From positions 1 to 53,673 of the forward strand of contig CACJQQ010000008.1 of the NCBI GenBank assembly GCA_902595625.1: 53,673 bases of DNA, given 5' to 3'. A program made the position numbers and the translations under genes. This stretch comes from an uncultured Pelagibacteraceae bacterium (GTDB lineage: Bacteria; Pseudomonadota; Alphaproteobacteria; Pelagibacterales; Pelagibacteraceae). The notes beneath the pieces are model-generated. The model was not told the DNA's origin. It saw only the letters and a list, made by a program, of their open reading frames with translations, and did no database searches. Shown one piece after another: positions 36,794-46,007 of this stretch (positions are counted from its first letter, which is position 1; the number at the start of each line of letters is the position of its first letter).

Positions 36794-37690
36794 ATGAGTT
36801 TTAAAATTGAAAATCACCAAAAATCAAATAGAGTTCGTGTAATTAAATTTCAAGAGTCTGATTTAGATAGATTAATTTTCCCGTTTAAAAAACACACAAT
36901 TCTGTCGTTAGAGTATAAACCTTTCTCAAGATTTAATTTAGCCAAGAGTTTAGATGAAGTATTTGAAAACAAATTAAGCCAAACATTAATTAAAATTCTT
37001 AATGATAGAGATACAGGAACCGTAATTGTTGAACCAGAGATTGGTAATAAGAAATTTGATAAAGACTTTTTAGTTAAACTATCAACTGGGCTTGCTTACT
37101 TAGTTGGTAACCCTAATTTTGACTCTATGACTGAAAAATATTATGCAAGATTTTTTGTAAAACATCAGGACAGTAGCGACTCTTATCTCAGAAAGGCTTA
37201 TACTAATTTAGATCTTCATACTGATGGAACTTACGTTAAAGAAAAAACAGATTGGCTTATTATGACGAAAATGGAAGAACAAAATGTTAGTGGGGGTGAA
37301 AGTGTAATCTTACATCTAGACGATTGGGAACATTTAGATGAACTAAGCAATGATGCAGTAGGACAACAAAACTTTACATGGGGCTCACCTAAAAGTAAAA
37401 ACGTAGATTATAAAGTAGAACATCCTGTGTTTTCAAAAGATAAAAACGGCAAACCTACTATTTCTTATATTGATCAATTTCCACAACCAAAAAATATGGA
37501 GCAGGGTTTATTTCTTCAAAAGCTTTCTGATGCTTTAGAAGAAAGTAAAAACAAAGTTGTATTTCCATTACCTGTTGGATCCACAATCTTTTCTAATAAT
37601 TACTTTTGGTTACACGGTAGAAAAGCATTTAATGAGCATACCGGTTTATCCAGAGAATTGTTAAGAATTAGAGGAACCTTTTTCAATTAA
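36794..37690 (+). CDS. glaH: glutarate 2-hydroxylase CsiD/GlaH-like Fe(II)/2-oxoglutarate oxygenase
   Basis: Known role of CsiD: hydroxylates glutarate to L-2-hydroxyglutarate using 2-oxoglutarate and Fe(II). Long stretches follow the E. coli protein as I recall it: LSLEYKPFSRFNLAK, NFDSMTEKYYARFFVKHQDSSDSYLRK, ESVILHLDDWEHLDEL and PTISYIDQFPQPK. The Fe ligands are His142 and Asp144 (LHTDGTYV) and His274 (WLHGRKAF), with 2OG-binding Arg in RELLRIRG. The length, 298 aa, is slightly shorter than in E. coli. No lhgO or gabT is adjacent; instead a TctCBA transporter follows. Confidence 0.88.
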   Translation: MSFKIENHQKSNRVRVIKFQESDLDRLIFPFKKHTILSLEYKPFSRFNLAKSLDEVFENKLSQTLIKILNDRDTGTVIVEPEIGNKKFDKDFLVKLSTGLAYLVGNPNFDSMTEKYYARFFVKHQDSSDSYLRKAYTNLDLHTDGTYVKEKTDWLIMTKMEEQNVSGGESVILHLDDWEHLDELSNDAVGQQNFTWGSPKSKNVDYKVEHPVFSKDKNGKPTISYIDQFPQPKNMEQGLFLQKLSDALEESKNKVVFPLPVGSTIFSNNYFWLHGRKAFNEHTGLSRELLRIRGTFFN

Positions 37691-37752
37691 TTTAGAATTA
37701 TTTTAAATTTCAGTTGTTGACTCTAACACGTCATTCATTTTTAATACGCCCA

Positions 37753-37786
37753 ATTAATTAATTAATTAACAGAGGGAAATAATATG
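37753..37786 (+). promoter_or_regulatory. shared binding-protein leader element, copy 2
   Basis: ATTAATTAATTAATTAAC followed directly by AGAGGGAAATAATATG. Compared with copies 1 and 3 the AACAA between the two parts is missing. A possible -35 TTGACT lies upstream near 37714. Confidence 0.6.
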
Positions 37787-38764
37787 TTTAATAATTTGAA
37801 AAAATTGATTAGCTTAGTTTTCGCAACTGTTCTTTTAACTTCAATCTCATCAACTAGTTTTGCAGTCGATAAGTTACACTTCATTATCGGTGGTGGTGCT
37901 GGTGGTGGTTGGGATGGAACTGCTAGAGGAACTGGTGAAGCTTTAACTAAAGCTGGTTTTCTAAAAAGTGCTTCATATGAAAATATGTCTGGTGGTGGTG
38001 GAGGAAAAGCTCTATCTTACATAATCAATTCGAAGCCTGAGGGAACTGTACTAGTTCAATCAACACCTTTAGTGTTAAGATCAATCACAAGACACAAAGG
38101 TTATGTTAAAGGATCTGGCGTATTATCTTACAAAGATGTTAAGCCAATCGCTGGTGTAATCGGTGACTATGGTGCAATCGCAGTTGCAAAAAACTCACCT
38201 TACAAAAACTTTAAAGATGTGGTGGATGCTTACAAAAAAAACCCTAAGTCAGTTAAAATGGCTGGTGGTTCTGTAAGAGGAAGCATGGACCATTTAATTG
38301 GTGCGCTTGCATTTCAAGAAGCTGGCGCAAATCCTAACGACGTAGTTTACGTGCCTTACGATGCTGGTGGTAAAGCTTTAGCTGGACTTTTATCTGGAGA
38401 AACTCAAATTCTTTCAACTGGTTTGGGAGAAGTAATGGGTGCTAGAGACCAAGTAAGAATTATTGGTATTACAGCTCCTAAAAGAGTAGGTGATGCTCCA
38501 GAAGTTCCAACTCTAAAAGAACAGGGATACGATGTTCAGTTTGTTAACTGGAGAGGTTTCTTTGCTCCTAAAAGCATGCCAAGTTCAGATGTGAAGAAGA
38601 TCGAAAAAATGTTAGGCGATGTTCAAAAAACTCCTGAATGGGAAGCAGTAAGAAAAAGAAATGCTTGGGTTAATATTTATAACCCAGGACGTAAGTTTGA
38701 CAGTTTCTTAAAAGGTCAAACGAAAGAAATGACAAAGTTAATGAAAAAACTAGGCGTTATCTAG
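37784..38764 (+). CDS. tctC: TctC-family substrate-binding protein of a tripartite tricarboxylate transporter
   Basis: Periplasmic binding protein, 326 aa. A signal peptide ends near residue 27 (STSFA). DKLHFIIGGGAGGGWDGTARGTGEAL is the Bug/TctC N-terminal loop that holds a carboxylate. AGGSVRGSMDHLIGALAFQEAG and PYDAGGKALAGLLSGE are conserved. It is the first gene of tctCBA. The substrate is unknown; proximity to glaH suggests glutarate or a similar dicarboxylate. Confidence 0.92.
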   Translation: MFNNLKKLISLVFATVLLTSISSTSFAVDKLHFIIGGGAGGGWDGTARGTGEALTKAGFLKSASYENMSGGGGGKALSYIINSKPEGTVLVQSTPLVLRSITRHKGYVKGSGVLSYKDVKPIAGVIGDYGAIAVAKNSPYKNFKDVVDAYKKNPKSVKMAGGSVRGSMDHLIGALAFQEAGANPNDVVYVPYDAGGKALAGLLSGETQILSTGLGEVMGARDQVRIIGITAPKRVGDAPEVPTLKEQGYDVQFVNWRGFFAPKSMPSSDVKKIEKMLGDVQKTPEWEAVRKRNAWVNIYNPGRKFDSFLKGQTKEMTKLMKKLGVI

Positions 38765-38787
38765 TAAGTTAACTTGGAGAAAAAGCA

Positions 38788-39258
38788 GTGAAAATTAGTC
38801 CTTCAAAATTAATTTCACTGCTTTTCTTCGTCTTCTCAGGTTATTATTTATATACAGCTTATCAAATACAAGTCTTTGCTTTTGACGAAAATGCACCGTT
38901 TAATGCTAAGACATTTCCAATTTATCTAGGTTTTGCTGGGTTAGTTTTTTCTGCGCTTTATATCATTTTACCAGAGGCAAACCCAACCGACGTTGATTTA
39001 AAAGTTTTAGATTATAAAAAAACAATTGGTTTAACTATTTTAATGATTTTATACGGCTTAACTATTCTTAGAGCAGGATATTTTCTTTCAACTTCAATTT
39101 TTTTAGTTGCCTCTTACATAATTTTAGGGGAAAGAAAATGGATTTGGATATTCATTTTATCTTTCCCTTTCGTTGCAATATTTATGTATCTCCTTCATGG
39201 ATTATTAAATATTTATCTACGTGATCCTTTCTTAAAATATATAGGAATAATGGGATGA
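38788..39258 (+). CDS. tctB: TctB-family small membrane subunit
   Basis: Small permease subunit, 156 aa with four hydrophobic segments, as usual for TctB. The start is GTG with GGAG upstream (TTGGAGAAAAAGCAGTG). It overlaps tctA by 4 bases (ATGA). The family has low sequence conservation; the call rests on topology and position. Confidence 0.85.
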   Translation: MKISPSKLISLLFFVFSGYYLYTAYQIQVFAFDENAPFNAKTFPIYLGFAGLVFSALYIILPEANPTDVDLKVLDYKKTIGLTILMILYGLTILRAGYFLSTSIFLVASYIILGERKWIWIFILSFPFVAIFMYLLHGLLNIYLRDPFLKYIGIMG

Positions 39259-40757
39259 TTGAGGGAATACTCATAGGATTACAAACAGCTTTATCATTTA
39301 AAAATTTACTGATGGTCATGATTGGTTGTTTCTCAGGGACTATTATCGGAATGTTGCCAGGTCTTGGACCAATGACTGCAATAGCACTGATGATACCTAT
39401 TACTTATGGTTTCGATCCATCAACAGGATTAATTTTAATGGCTGGTGTTTATTATGGAGCAGTTTTTGGCGGATCAACTTCTTCAATATTAATTAATGCA
39501 CCTGGTGTACCAGGAACTGTAGCCACATCTTTTGATGGTTATCCCATGGCACAACAAGGTAAAGCAGGTAAAGCTTTAGCTATTGCTGCTTACAGCTCTT
39601 TTGCAGGTGGAACAATATCTGCAATCTTTTTATTAATTGCTGCACCAAGTTTATCTTTAGTAAGTTTATCTTTTAGATCACCAGATTATTTTGGTTTAAT
39701 GATCTTAGGTTTAACAGCTGTTGCTGCATTTTCTTCAAAAGGGAATTTTTTAAAAGCTATGATGATGGTTGTTTTAGGGCTGATGTTAGCTAGCGTTGGT
39801 CAAGATACTCTTTCTGATATACCTAGATTTACTTTTGATAATATGAATTTATCAGATGGAATAAGCTTCGTTTTAGTTGTTATGGCTACTTTTGCTATGA
39901 GTGAAGCTTTAACAATTATTTTCAAAGCAAATGATCCAACTAAAGCTGCAAAACAAATTTCGTTATCTCAATTAGGGTCTATCAAACTAGATAAAGATGA
40001 AACAAAAAAAATGGTTACTACAATTCCTAGATCATCAGTTTTAGGATTTATTATTGGAGTGCTACCTGGCGCAGGTGCAACAATTGCCTCTTTTTTAGCT
40101 TACGGGATGGAAAGAAACTTTGTTAATGATGAAGAAAAACAAAAATTTGGTAAAGGGAGTGTAAATGGTATAGCTGCTCCAGAAACTGCAAACAATGCAG
40201 CTTGTTCTGGATCATTTGTACCTTTACTTACTTTAGGTATACCAGGCAGCGGTACCACCGCTGTAATGCTTGGAGCTCTTTTAGGATTTGGTATTCAACC
40301 TGGTCCAAGATTATATCAAACCAATCCCGAGATTTTCTGGTCTGTAATTATGTCAATGTACATTGGAATGGTTGTTCTTTTAATACTCAATCTTCCTTTA
40401 ATCCCATACATTGCTAGAGTTTTAGCAACACCAAGAACTTTCTTAATTCCATTAATTTTATTTTTCTCCTTAACGGGAGTCTATTTAATGTCTTTCAATA
40501 ACTTCGATATTTATATGATGATTGGAATTGCGGTAGTGGCTACAATCCTTCGCTTATATGATTTTCCGATGCCGCCATTAATTCTTGCTTTTGTATTAGG
40601 AGGTTTAATGGAAGAAAATTTAAGAAGGTCTTTACTTATAAGTGATGGATCTTGGTCATTTATGTGGGATAGGCCATTAACTATAGTAATAATGTTAACA
40701 ATAATATTTATTGTTGGATGGCAAATTTATAAAAGCTTTTTTAAAAAAAAATTATAG
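39255..40757 (+). CDS. tctA: TctA-family large permease subunit
   Basis: Large permease, 500 aa with about 12 hydrophobic segments. GCFSGTIIGMLPGLGPMTAIALMIP and GVYYGAVFGGSTSSILINAPGVPG are TctA signatures, as is ETANNAACSGSFVPLLTLGIPGSGTTAVMLGAL in the second half. It overlaps tctB by 4 bases and the convergent DoxX gene by 6 bases. Confidence 0.95.
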   Translation: MIEGILIGLQTALSFKNLLMVMIGCFSGTIIGMLPGLGPMTAIALMIPITYGFDPSTGLILMAGVYYGAVFGGSTSSILINAPGVPGTVATSFDGYPMAQQGKAGKALAIAAYSSFAGGTISAIFLLIAAPSLSLVSLSFRSPDYFGLMILGLTAVAAFSSKGNFLKAMMMVVLGLMLASVGQDTLSDIPRFTFDNMNLSDGISFVLVVMATFAMSEALTIIFKANDPTKAAKQISLSQLGSIKLDKDETKKMVTTIPRSSVLGFIIGVLPGAGATIASFLAYGMERNFVNDEEKQKFGKGSVNGIAAPETANNAACSGSFVPLLTLGIPGSGTTAVMLGALLGFGIQPGPRLYQTNPEIFWSVIMSMYIGMVVLLILNLPLIPYIARVLATPRTFLIPLILFFSLTGVYLMSFNNFDIYMMIGIAVVATILRLYDFPMPPLILAFVLGGLMEENLRRSLLISDGSWSFMWDRPLTIVIMLTIIFIVGWQIYKSFFKKKL

Positions 40758-41138
40758 TCTAACGTATTTCTTTTCTCTATCTACTGACCAATCTTTTGTA
40801 CCATTAGCTACGATAAATAAAAATCCTCCAGCTAATCCTAAGTTTTTAAGAAACGCGATTGTTTGCATTTGATCAACAAAATCGTAGTGAAATAAAAATG
40901 CAGTAGCTATACAGAAAATTGCAAGCAGACCTGCAGAAATTCTTGCTCGATACCCTATGATGACAAATAAAGGTAAAATTATTTCTAAAGCTATAGCTGG
41001 ATATAATAAAAATCCTGGAATTCCATATCCTTCCATCCAGCTCATTGTACCATCGATACTAAAAATTTTATTATACGCTGAAATCAAAAATAAAGCTGAG
41101 ATAAGAAGCCTGCCAAGAAGATCAATTAAATTTGCCAT
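40752..41138 (-). CDS. DoxX-family membrane protein
   Basis: Four membrane segments in 128 aa. LGRLLISALFLISAYNKI and GIPGFLLYPAIALEIILPLFVIIGYRARISAGLLAIFCI follow the DoxX pattern. The role is unclear, often linked to redox stress or membrane thiol metabolism. Convergent with tctA. Confidence 0.85.
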   Translation of the reverse strand: MANLIDLLGRLLISALFLISAYNKIFSIDGTMSWMEGYGIPGFLLYPAIALEIILPLFVIIGYRARISAGLLAIFCIATAFLFHYDFVDQMQTIAFLKNLGLAGGFLFIVANGTKDWSVDREKKYVRL

Positions 41139-41189
41139 ACAAATTTGTACTGAATTGAACTATGTGAGTCAAAAACTGAAGAGTTTAAT

Positions 41190-42269
41190 TTAGGCTTTTT
41201 TAGAAATTATTTTCAATATTACTGGCACAATAAACAAAATCATCAGCAATCTAATTATATGATGAAATGAGACAAACTCAGGATCAAGGTCAAAGAAAAT
41301 TGCTATCACTGCAACTTCATAAATTCCTCCTGGGCAGTAGGAAAGCAATAAAGTAAAAAAGTTTTTATCAATTATTAAACCCGCGACAACTGCTGCAACA
41401 ACACCCAATATCACTAATAAGAACGTTGCTACAAAGCTATGCAAAGCATTTCTTCCTATTTCACCAAAAGTTTTGTCAGCAAATCTACACCCCACTGAAG
41501 AACCTAATATTAATAAACAATAATCAATGATGTCAGGAGATACTTGATAACTTGCAATCTCTGTAAATTGCAATAAACCACTTGCAACTAAAGTTCCAGT
41601 CAACAGAGCAGCAGGAACTTTAATCTTTTCAAAGAAAAAAATTAAAATTACTGACGAAGTAATCAAAATCATTAAGTGATATAAATTTTGATTAGTAATT
41701 ATCTCTTCAGAAATATTTACGCTATCTACATCGTAAAAACTATTTACGATAAAAGGAAAAACAGTAATTATTATAATTAATCTTATTAGATGAGATGTAG
41801 CTACTTGACTCAAGTCAGTTTTTGCATCTTCAGCTAGTATCATCAACGGACCTAATGCACCTGGTGCAGCTGAAAAAATAGAGGTTTTCTTTTCATATTT
41901 TGAGAACTTTTCTAAATATTTTGAAACGATTAGGACACTCAAAATTATATAAATTAGCATGATAAAAGAAGTCCAGATCCAATCTTGCATTTGGCTGAAT
42001 AAATCTTTGTCTATGTAATTACCAATATAGAGTCCAAGAATTATTAATATAGAAGATAATACCAACCTAGGCATTTTAGTTTTAAGACCCATTAATGAAG
42101 CTAAAGAAGTTATTAGCATTGGCCCCAAGAACCAGGCTAAAGGAATATTAAAATATTCAGCTATAATGGCACTCGGTATTGATATTATGATGACAGATAT
42201 AAACGGTATTGAAAATATCTGTTTAAAATTTTCTTTATTAAAAGGAATAGCTTGGTTATTCTGCATCAT
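41190..42269 (-). CDS. AbrB-family transporter (putative ammonia monooxygenase family)
   Basis: A 359-aa protein of about ten hydrophobic segments. IPLAWFLGPMLITSLASLMGLKTKMP and the repeated KVPAALLTGTLVASGLLQF, together with SYCPGGIYEVAVIAI, are typical of the AbrB duplicated domain. The family name mentioning ammonia monooxygenase is historical; it is more likely a transporter or exporter of unknown substrate. Its ATG (42269) is only 2 bases from the divergent proC-like ATG (42272). Confidence 0.85.
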   Translation of the reverse strand: MMQNNQAIPFNKENFKQIFSIPFISVIIISIPSAIIAEYFNIPLAWFLGPMLITSLASLMGLKTKMPRLVLSSILIILGLYIGNYIDKDLFSQMQDWIWTSFIMLIYIILSVLIVSKYLEKFSKYEKKTSIFSAAPGALGPLMILAEDAKTDLSQVATSHLIRLIIIITVFPFIVNSFYDVDSVNISEEIITNQNLYHLMILITSSVILIFFFEKIKVPAALLTGTLVASGLLQFTEIASYQVSPDIIDYCLLILGSSVGCRFADKTFGEIGRNALHSFVATFLLVILGVVAAVVAGLIIDKNFFTLLLSYCPGGIYEVAVIAIFFDLDPEFVSFHHIIRLLMILFIVPVILKIISKKA

Positions 42270-42271
42270 TC

Positions 42272-43036
42272 ATGATTTTAGGATTTATAGGAACTGGTAA
42301 AATTTCATCATCAATTATCTTTGGTATTTTTAAATCAAAGCTAAAAATTAAAAGAATTTATATATCTTCAAGAAATAGAAACATAGCTAAAAAACTATCT
42401 AAAAGTTATGGAAAAATAAAAGTATTAAACAATAATCAAGAAATAATAGATAAATCCTCAGTAATATTATTGGGTGTTACACCTAATGTTGGTAACAAAA
42501 TATTACCTAAATTAAAATTTTCAAAAAATAAAAAAATAATAAGTCTTATTTCGACAATCAATTTGAATAAACTCAAAAAACTTACAAAAAATAAAAATTT
42601 GGTAAGAGCTATACCTTTACCTCCAATTGAAATTAAAAAAGGACCAGTTATTGTTTGCCCACCAAGTAAATTTGCTAAGAATATATTTAAACATTTAGGG
42701 CAAGTTTTAGAAATAAGGAATGAAAAACTAAGCTATAAGTTTTGGTCTACTGCTTCTTTAATGGCAACATACTATGAGATACTTAATACGAGTTCTAAAT
42801 GGTTAAGTAAAAAAGGAATTTATAAAAAACTAGCCGATACCTATGTGGCTGAACTATTTTTAGCCTTAAGTCAGGATGCATTAAATAAATCTTCTAAAGG
42901 CTTTAAAAAACTTGTAGCGGACTCACAGACCCCAAAAGGCCTAAATATGCAGGTTCTTAATGAATTGAAAAAAGGAAAATTCTTTACTAAGTTCACCAAA
43001 GCTCTTGAAAATGTAAACAAAAGAGTAAGTAAGTAA
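42272..43036 (+). CDS. pyrroline-5-carboxylate reductase-like protein
   Basis: N-terminal MILGFIGTGKISSSIIFGI is the NAD(P)-binding GxGxxx loop right at the start, typical of ProC. VRAIPLPPIEIKKGPVIVCPP matches the RxMPN-like region in degenerate form. ADSQTPKGLNMQVLNEL corresponds to the PGG(T/L) proline-binding motif with a Lys in place of Gly. At 254 aa it is a little short and rich in Lys/Asn. The substrate may be P5C or a related imine. It is 3 bases from livH of the second LIV cluster. Confidence 0.75.
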   Translation: MILGFIGTGKISSSIIFGIFKSKLKIKRIYISSRNRNIAKKLSKSYGKIKVLNNNQEIIDKSSVILLGVTPNVGNKILPKLKFSKNKKIISLISTINLNKLKKLTKNKNLVRAIPLPPIEIKKGPVIVCPPSKFAKNIFKHLGQVLEIRNEKLSYKFWSTASLMATYYEILNTSSKWLSKKGIYKKLADTYVAELFLALSQDALNKSSKGFKKLVADSQTPKGLNMQVLNELKKGKFFTKFTKALENVNKRVSK

Positions 43037-43039
43037 ATC

Positions 43040-43951
43040 ATGGAATATTTTATACAACAATTAGTTAACGGGATTACTTTAGGTTCGATCTACGGACTTA
43101 TCGCAATTGGTTACACCATGGTTTATGGGATTATTGGAATGATTAATTTTGCTCACGGAGATATTTTTATGATCGGAGCTTTTGTTGCATTAATTTCATT
43201 TATTATTTTTGGTTTAACTGGAGTAGCCTTACCAATCATTTTACTTTTAGTTTTATTAATAGCTATGCTTTTCACAGCTTGTTATGGATGGACCGTTGAA
43301 AAATTGGCTTACAAACCATTAAGAGGATCTTTCAGATTAGCTCCACTTATTTCCGCTTTAGGTATGTCAATTGTTTTACAAAACTATGTGCAAGTTGCTC
43401 AAGGAGCTAGAGTGAAGCCAATGCAGCCTTTGATTAGCGGTGGTTTAGAATTTTTCAAGAATTCTGAGTTTATTGTAACAGTAAGCTATCTTCAAATTTT
43501 TATAGTTATCTTAACAATTATCTTAATGGGTATTTTTACTTATCTAATTACAAAAACAGATTTAGGTAGAGCTCAAAGAGCCTGTGAACAAGACAGAACA
43601 ATGACAGCATTGCTAGGAATAAATGTAGATAGAACAATTTCAATTACATTTATAATTGGTTCTTCATTAGCATCAGTAGCTGGAATGATGTTTGTTCTTT
43701 ATTACGGTGTAATTGATTTTTACATTGGGTTCTTAGCTGGAATAAAAGCTTTTACTGCAGCAGTGTTAGGAGGAATTGGATCATTGCCCGGAGCAATGTT
43801 AGGTGGCTTGTTAATCGGACTTATAGAAACCTTCTGGGCTGGATATGTTTCACTTGAATATAAAGATGTTGCAGCTTTTAGTGTATTAATTGTAGTTTTA
43901 ATTTTCTTTCCAACTGGATTTCTTGGAAAACCTGATATCGAGAAAGTTTAA
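43040..43951 (+). CDS. livH: LIV-type ABC transporter permease LivH (second cluster)
   Basis: A 303-aa permease. QLVNGITLGSIYGLIAIGYTMVYGIIGMINFAHGD is the very conserved LivH start. The coupling loop is GRAQRACEQDRTMTALLGIN, and AVLGGIGSLPGAMLGGLLIG lies near the end. It is closer to classical LivH than the permease at 32216. One-base overlap with livM. Confidence 0.95.
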   Translation: MEYFIQQLVNGITLGSIYGLIAIGYTMVYGIIGMINFAHGDIFMIGAFVALISFIIFGLTGVALPIILLLVLLIAMLFTACYGWTVEKLAYKPLRGSFRLAPLISALGMSIVLQNYVQVAQGARVKPMQPLISGGLEFFKNSEFIVTVSYLQIFIVILTIILMGIFTYLITKTDLGRAQRACEQDRTMTALLGINVDRTISITFIIGSSLASVAGMMFVLYYGVIDFYIGFLAGIKAFTAAVLGGIGSLPGAMLGGLLIGLIETFWAGYVSLEYKDVAAFSVLIVVLIFFPTGFLGKPDIEKV

Positions 43952-45219
43952 TGGAAAAGAAAGATATCATTCAGTCATTTAAAGATAGTTTATTTACAGG
44001 CTTAATTGCTTTAGCTTTATTCGGGCCGATAGTTGGTCTTAGAACTGCATCTAAAGGAGAAGGTTTATTTATTACTCCTCAATGGGGAGTAGTTTTTTTA
44101 TTAGTTGGACTTTGTATTTTAGGACGATTTTTAATTAATTTAAATTCCGCAAGAAAAACTGAAATTACTTTTTTTTCAAAGTTCACATCTAAGTTTTCAG
44201 CGATAACTGAAGATAAAGCAAAACACTTTGCTATTACTGCAATTTTATTTGCCGTTGTGTTTCCGTTTTTACCTTTTACCGACAGATACTTTATGGATGT
44301 TGCCATAATGATTTTAACCTACATCATGCTTGGCTGGGGTTTAAATATTGTAGTTGGTTTAGCAGGCCTTCTTGATTTAGGTTATGTAGCCTTCTATGCA
44401 GTTGGTGCATATTCATATGCATTAATTGCAACTACTTTTGGTTGGTCTTTTTGGATTTGTTTACCTTTAGCAGGAGTGTTTGCAGCTTTTTTTGGAATTT
44501 TACTTGGTTTTCCTGTTTTAAGATTAAGAGGGGATTATCTTGCGATTGTTACTTTAGGATTTGGAGAAATTATAAGAATAATTTTAATTAATTGGTATGA
44601 AGTAACTAATGGTCCTGATGGCATCACCGGGATACCACGACCGTCTTTTTTCGGATTACCTTTTAAAAGATCTCCAGATGAAGGGGAAACAAGTTTTCAT
44701 TTGTTTTTCAATCTTGAATATTCAACGATGCACCGAATAATATTTCTATACTATTTAATTTTAGTATTAGCCTTAATAACAAATTACTTTACGCTGAAGA
44801 TAAGAAAACTTCCTGTTGGTAGAGCCTGGGAGGCTTTAAGAGAAGATGAAATTGCTTGTAAATCCTTAGGAGTTAATCCTACAAATACAAAATTAACTGC
44901 TTTTGCAATCGGTGCTATGTTTGGTGGTTTCGCTGGTTCATTTTTTGCGACACGACAAGCATTTATAAGTCCAGAAAGTTTTACATTCATTGAGTCCGCA
45001 ATCATTGTTGCTATTGTTGTATTAGGTGGCATGGGTTCACAAACCGGAGTAGTTCTTGCATCAATTTTCTTAATAGGAATTACAGAGATGTTTAGAGACT
45101 TAGAGCAATATAGAATGATCGCTTTTGGTGGAGCTATGGTTTTAATTATGGTGTTTAAACCAAAAGGAATATTAGCAAACCGAAAACCAACTATTCTTAT
45201 GCACGGAGATAAGAAATGA
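43951..45219 (+). CDS. livM: LIV-type ABC transporter permease LivM (second cluster)
   Basis: A 422-aa permease with a long N-terminal extension containing extra hydrophobic segments (about residues 15-110), as in long LivM proteins. GWGLNIVVGLAGLLDLGYVAFYAVGAYSYAL and LRLRGDYLAIVTLGFGEIIRI are signatures. The coupling loop is GRAWEALREDEIACKSLGVN. It overlaps livG by 4 bases. Confidence 0.95.
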   Translation: MEKKDIIQSFKDSLFTGLIALALFGPIVGLRTASKGEGLFITPQWGVVFLLVGLCILGRFLINLNSARKTEITFFSKFTSKFSAITEDKAKHFAITAILFAVVFPFLPFTDRYFMDVAIMILTYIMLGWGLNIVVGLAGLLDLGYVAFYAVGAYSYALIATTFGWSFWICLPLAGVFAAFFGILLGFPVLRLRGDYLAIVTLGFGEIIRIILINWYEVTNGPDGITGIPRPSFFGLPFKRSPDEGETSFHLFFNLEYSTMHRIIFLYYLILVLALITNYFTLKIRKLPVGRAWEALREDEIACKSLGVNPTNTKLTAFAIGAMFGGFAGSFFATRQAFISPESFTFIESAIIVAIVVLGGMGSQTGVVLASIFLIGITEMFRDLEQYRMIAFGGAMVLIMVFKPKGILANRKPTILMHGDKK

Positions 45220-46007
45220 GTAATTTATTATCAGTAGAAAATTTGACAATGAAGTTTGGTGGTTTAACTGCAATTGATGATTTAAGTTTTGATGCAAAAA
45301 ATAATCAAATAACTTCTATCATTGGGCCTAACGGTGCAGGAAAAACTACTGTATTCAATTGTCTAACAGGATTTTATAAGCCTACGAATGGTCAAATGTT
45401 TTTACACAAAGAGGATAGCAAAATTTCATTAAGAAAATATACAGACTTTAAAATTGCTTATGTAGCTAAGGTGGCTAGAACTTTTCAAAATATTAGATTA
45501 TTCCCAGCAATGTCTGTGCTTGAAAATTTGCTAGTCGCTCAACACAATGAATTAATGGTTGCCTCGGGTTACTCTTTATTCGGTTTACTTAATCTTAAGA
45601 CCTATAGAGATAAAGAACAGCTGGCAGTTGATAAAGCAAAATACTGGTTAGATATTATTGGCTTAACTCATAGAGCAGATGATAATGCTGGAGACCTGCC
45701 TTATGGCGATCAAAGAAAATTAGAAATTGTTCGTGCAATGTGTATTGAACCAAGGTTATTGTGCTTAGATGAACCAGCTGCAGGATTAAATCCAAAAGAG
45801 TCAGCTGAATTAAATAAATTATTAAAATTCATTAAAACAGAGAAACAAACAGGAATTTTGTTAATTGAACATGATATGAGCGTAGTAATGGGGATCTCTG
45901 ATCATGTTGTTGTTTTAAACTATGGTAAAAAGATATTTGAAGGAACAGCTGATCAAACTAAAAATAGCAAAGAGGTTATCGAAGCCTATCTAGGAGTAGA
46001 TGAATAA
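45216..46007 (+). CDS. livG: LIV-type ABC transporter ATP-binding protein LivG (second cluster)
   Basis: A 263-aa ATPase. Walker A is GPNGAGKTT, the signature LPYGDQRKLEIVRAM (the usual LivG form) and Walker B RLLCLDEPAAGLNP, with the switch His in LIEHDMSVVMGISD. One-base overlap with livF (TAATG). Confidence 0.95.
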   Translation: MSNLLSVENLTMKFGGLTAIDDLSFDAKNNQITSIIGPNGAGKTTVFNCLTGFYKPTNGQMFLHKEDSKISLRKYTDFKIAYVAKVARTFQNIRLFPAMSVLENLLVAQHNELMVASGYSLFGLLNLKTYRDKEQLAVDKAKYWLDIIGLTHRADDNAGDLPYGDQRKLEIVRAMCIEPRLLCLDEPAAGLNPKESAELNKLLKFIKTEKQTGILLIEHDMSVVMGISDHVVVLNYGKKIFEGTADQTKNSKEVIEAYLGVDE

